Positions 12,353-14,331 of a DNA stretch of 14,331 nt are shown here, one piece after another. This stretch comes from Acidimicrobiales bacterium. GTDB taxonomy: Bacteria; Actinomycetota; Acidimicrobiia; Acidimicrobiales; CADCSY01. The translations under genes were made by a program, and so were the position numbers. Numbering within the stretch: the first letter of the stretch is position 1; each line of letters opens with the position of its first letter. The notes under the pieces were generated by a model. The model did no database searches, had not been told where the DNA came from, and worked only from the letters and a program-made list of their open reading frames with translations. Location: contig JAUJLZ010000029.1 in the NCBI GenBank assembly GCA_030447125.1, positions 1 to 14,331 of the forward strand, read 5' to 3'.

Positions 12353-14059
12353 ATGACCACCCTGGCCCTGCTGGAGGCTGACGATCTGCGGGCGGTGCTG
12401 GCAACCTACCGGGACGCCCTTCGGGCCCACCAGGAGCCCATAAACCGGCTCAACGTCTACCCCGTCCCCGACGGGGACACCGGCACCAACATGGCCTTGA
12501 CGATGGAGTCGGTGCTGGCCGAGCTCGACGGAGCCGAGACCGATGTGGGGTCGGTGTGCAAGGCCATCGCCCACGGCTCGCTCATGGGTGCTCGCGGCAA
12601 CTCCGGGGTGATCCTCAGCCAGATCCTCCGGGGGATGACGACGACCTTTGCCGCCGCCGAGGCAGTTGACGGGCCCACGTTCGCCCGGGCCCTGGTGGCG
12701 GCCAGCGAGGGTGCCTACAAGGCCGTCGGTCGCCCGGTGGAGGGAACGATCCTGACCGTGGTGCGCGAAGCGTCGGAGGCGGCCTCCGTCGCCGCCGAGG
12801 AGCCCGGGGCCACCCTCGTCGGCGTCCTCGAGGCGGCCCTGGCCGAGGGCAGTGCCTCGCTGCAGCGCACGCCCGAGCTCCTCGACGTCCTCCGCCAGGC
12901 CGGCGTGGTCGACGCCGGCGGGACCGGCTTCCTGCTCCTGCTCGACGCCTCCCTGTGCGTCGCCGCCTCCCGTCCCCTGCCCGAGCCCAAGACGTCGACC
13001 AGTTCCGTCCCGTCGATGCAGAGCGGCGACGGGGGCTCGTCGGCTGGGACCATCGCCGACCTCCGCTACGAGGTCATGTTCCTCCTCGAGGCCGACGACG
13101 ATGCCGTGGCGCAGTTCCGCCAGGCGTGGGACGGCATCGGCGATTCGATCGTCGTCGTCGGCGGTGACGGCATCTGGAACTGCCACATCCACACCGACGA
13201 CATCGGTTCCGCCGTCGAGGCCGCTATCGACGCTGGGCGTCCCCGCCAGATCCGCGTCACCGACCTGGCCGGCGAGGTGGAGGAGGAGCGCTGGGTGCGC
13301 GACGCCATGCCAAGGCCAGAGGCGGGCGGGGACCGCCCGGCCGCCCAAGCCGGTGCCGGTGCCGGCACCGACCAGGTGGTCGAGGACACCAACGGTTCGG
13401 AGGCCACCACGGGGGTGGTGGCGGTGGCCAGCGGCGACGGCCTGCACCGGCTCTTCCTGGCCCACGGGGCCGGGTCGGTCGTGTCCGGAGGCCAGTCGAT
13501 GAACCCGTCTACGGCCGAGCTGCTGGACGCGGTCGAGGACTGCCGGGCCGCCCACGTCGTCATCCTGCCCAACAACGCCAACATCGTGGCCGTGGCTGGC
13601 CAGGTGGACGCCCTCACGGACAAGTCGGTGCGGGTGGTTCCCACCACCGAGGTCAACGGCGGCCTGGCTGCGCTGGTCGCCTTCGACCCCAAGCTCGACC
13701 TCGAAGCCAACGCCAAGGCCATGGCTGCGGCCACCGAGGGGTTGGTCGCCGGCGAGGTGACCCGGGCCGTGCGGGCCTGCGGGTCCTCCCTGGGCCAGAT
13801 CGCCGAGGGTGACTGGATCGGCCTCGGTCCCGAAGGCATCACCGCCTTTGGACCCAGCGTGGTGGACGCCACCACGGGGCTGCTCGACGCCCTGGTGGGC
13901 GAGGACCATGAGCTCGTCACCCTGATCGAGGGGGAGCAGGCCCAGGCCGACGACACCACCCGGGTGACGCAGTGGCTGGCCGAGCACCGACCCGACGTCG
14001 AGGTCGAGGTCCACCACGGCGGCCAGCCCCTCTACCCCTACTTCCTCGGCATCGAGTGA
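12353..14059 (+). CDS. DAK2/DhaL-domain protein, fatty acid kinase FakA-like (YloV)
   Basis: A 568-residue protein of the FakA/YloV family. The N-terminal DhaL kinase domain has the nucleotide/Mg motif NRLNVYPVPDGDTGTNM (31-47) and GARGNSGVILSQILRG (79-94). A middle domain carries NCHIHTDD (276-283), and the C-terminal domain includes ILPNNANIVAVAGQ (from about 403). FakA phosphorylates fatty acids held by a DegV-like FakB partner, feeding phospholipid synthesis; no fakB gene is in this window. A low-complexity Ala/Gly-rich linker occupies about 320-345 between middle and C-terminal domains. The ATG at 12353 begins the typical N-terminus. The gene lies between rpmB and recG, the conserved order in many Gram-positive bacteria. 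The Asp23-like gene often found before it in Firmicutes is absent. Confidence 0.92.
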   Translation: MTTLALLEADDLRAVLATYRDALRAHQEPINRLNVYPVPDGDTGTNMALTMESVLAELDGAETDVGSVCKAIAHGSLMGARGNSGVILSQILRGMTTTFAAAEAVDGPTFARALVAASEGAYKAVGRPVEGTILTVVREASEAASVAAEEPGATLVGVLEAALAEGSASLQRTPELLDVLRQAGVVDAGGTGFLLLLDASLCVAASRPLPEPKTSTSSVPSMQSGDGGSSAGTIADLRYEVMFLLEADDDAVAQFRQAWDGIGDSIVVVGGDGIWNCHIHTDDIGSAVEAAIDAGRPRQIRVTDLAGEVEEERWVRDAMPRPEAGGDRPAAQAGAGAGTDQVVEDTNGSEATTGVVAVASGDGLHRLFLAHGAGSVVSGGQSMNPSTAELLDAVEDCRAAHVVILPNNANIVAVAGQVDALTDKSVRVVPTTEVNGGLAALVAFDPKLDLEANAKAMAAATEGLVAGEVTRAVRACGSSLGQIAEGDWIGLGPEGITAFGPSVVDATTGLLDALVGEDHELVTLIEGEQAQADDTTRVTQWLAEHRPDVEVEVHHGGQPLYPYFLGIE

Positions 14060-14080
14060 GCGGACGGCGCTGACGTCCTG

Positions 14081-14331
14081 ATGCGACGGCTGAGCCAGCT
14101 CGCCGGCATCTCCGTCGGCGAGCTGACCGGGGTGGGACCAAAAAAGGCCGAGGCGCTGGCCAGCCTCGGCGTCGACACCGTGGCCGACCTGCTCATGCAC
14201 TACCCCCGCCGCTACCTCGACCGCACCAACCAGGCTCGCATCGTCGATCTGGCCCTCGGCGAGGAGGGCATGGTGTTGGGCACGGTCCGGCGGGTGCAGT
14301 CGAGGCGGACCCGCAACCGCCGCAGCCTGGT
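14081..14331 (+). CDS. recG: ATP-dependent DNA helicase RecG, 3'-truncated by the window
   Basis: The first 83 codons of RecG, the helicase that regresses stalled forks and processes branched DNA. The fragment reads MRRLSQLAGISVGELTGVGPKKAEALASLGVDTVADLLMHYPRRYLDR, the classic RecG N-terminal wedge-domain opening (LxGVGPKxAExLxxLGxxTVxDLLxHxPRRYxDR). It continues into the OB-type segment GMVLGTVRRVQS. The ATG at 14081 is 21 bases after the DAK2 stop and has no obvious Shine-Dalgarno, consistent with read-through from the upstream gene. The helicase motor domains lie beyond the window. Placement directly after the DAK2 gene matches the conserved yloV-recG order. Confidence 0.93.
   Translation, partial: MRRLSQLAGISVGELTGVGPKKAEALASLGVDTVADLLMHYPRRYLDRTNQARIVDLALGEEGMVLGTVRRVQSRRTRNRRSL

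Noticed and set aside
12074..14200. 708-codon open frame on the minus strand
   Set aside because: It is antisense to the well-supported DAK2 gene and only its last 68 codons (rpmB) are a recognisable protein. Long antisense frames are expected at this GC content.

Overview
The window is GC-rich (roughly 70%) and gene-dense. It looks like a chromosomal, mostly housekeeping segment of an actinobacterium. An Acidimicrobiia-like lineage is my best guess, from the moxR/DUF58/VWA trio, the DUF6458-like membrane protein, the divergent QueA-like gene, and the frequent TAnnnT boxes 6-8 bases before start codons. This placement is inference; there is no rRNA in the window. I see no insertion sequence, phage gene, tRNA or CRISPR array.

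Layout. (1) 3-1629, plus: the 3' part of a GAF histidine kinase and its NarL/FixJ-type response regulator, overlapping by 8 bases. (2) 1701-3475, plus: a short-chain dehydrogenase overlapping (ATGA) a divergent QueA-like protein. (3) 3515-4965, plus: a small zincin-like metallopeptidase, a tandem-ACT protein and a peptide deformylase, closely packed. (4) 5007-5630, plus: a membrane PH-like (bPH2) protein with a C-terminal SHOCT domain, convergent with a two-helix DUF6458-like protein (5641-5862, minus) whose leader can form two hairpins. (5) 6019-7222, plus: a PIG-L/LmbE deacetylase and a small four-helix membrane protein. (6) 7272-10197, plus: MoxR ATPase, DUF58 protein and VWA membrane protein, joined by GTGA overlaps. 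(7) 10208-11470, minus: a membrane-anchored seven-bladed kelch-like propeller, convergent with the VWA gene, followed by a 327-base stretch with one doubtful small ORF. (8) 11798-12280, minus: rpmB and a small OB-like protein, divergent from (9) 12353-14331, plus: a DAK2/FakA-like protein and the start of recG.

Working together: the MoxR/DUF58/VWA trio is probably one chaperone-like module for envelope or metal-centre maturation. The rpmB/DAK2/recG arrangement is a widely conserved order. The least explained items are the QueA-like protein with altered catalytic-region motifs paired with an SDR, the tandem-ACT/deformylase pairing, the hairpin leader of the DUF6458-like gene, and the orphan propeller. 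I did not find a clear new defence or mobile system; most of the window is ordinary chromosome.
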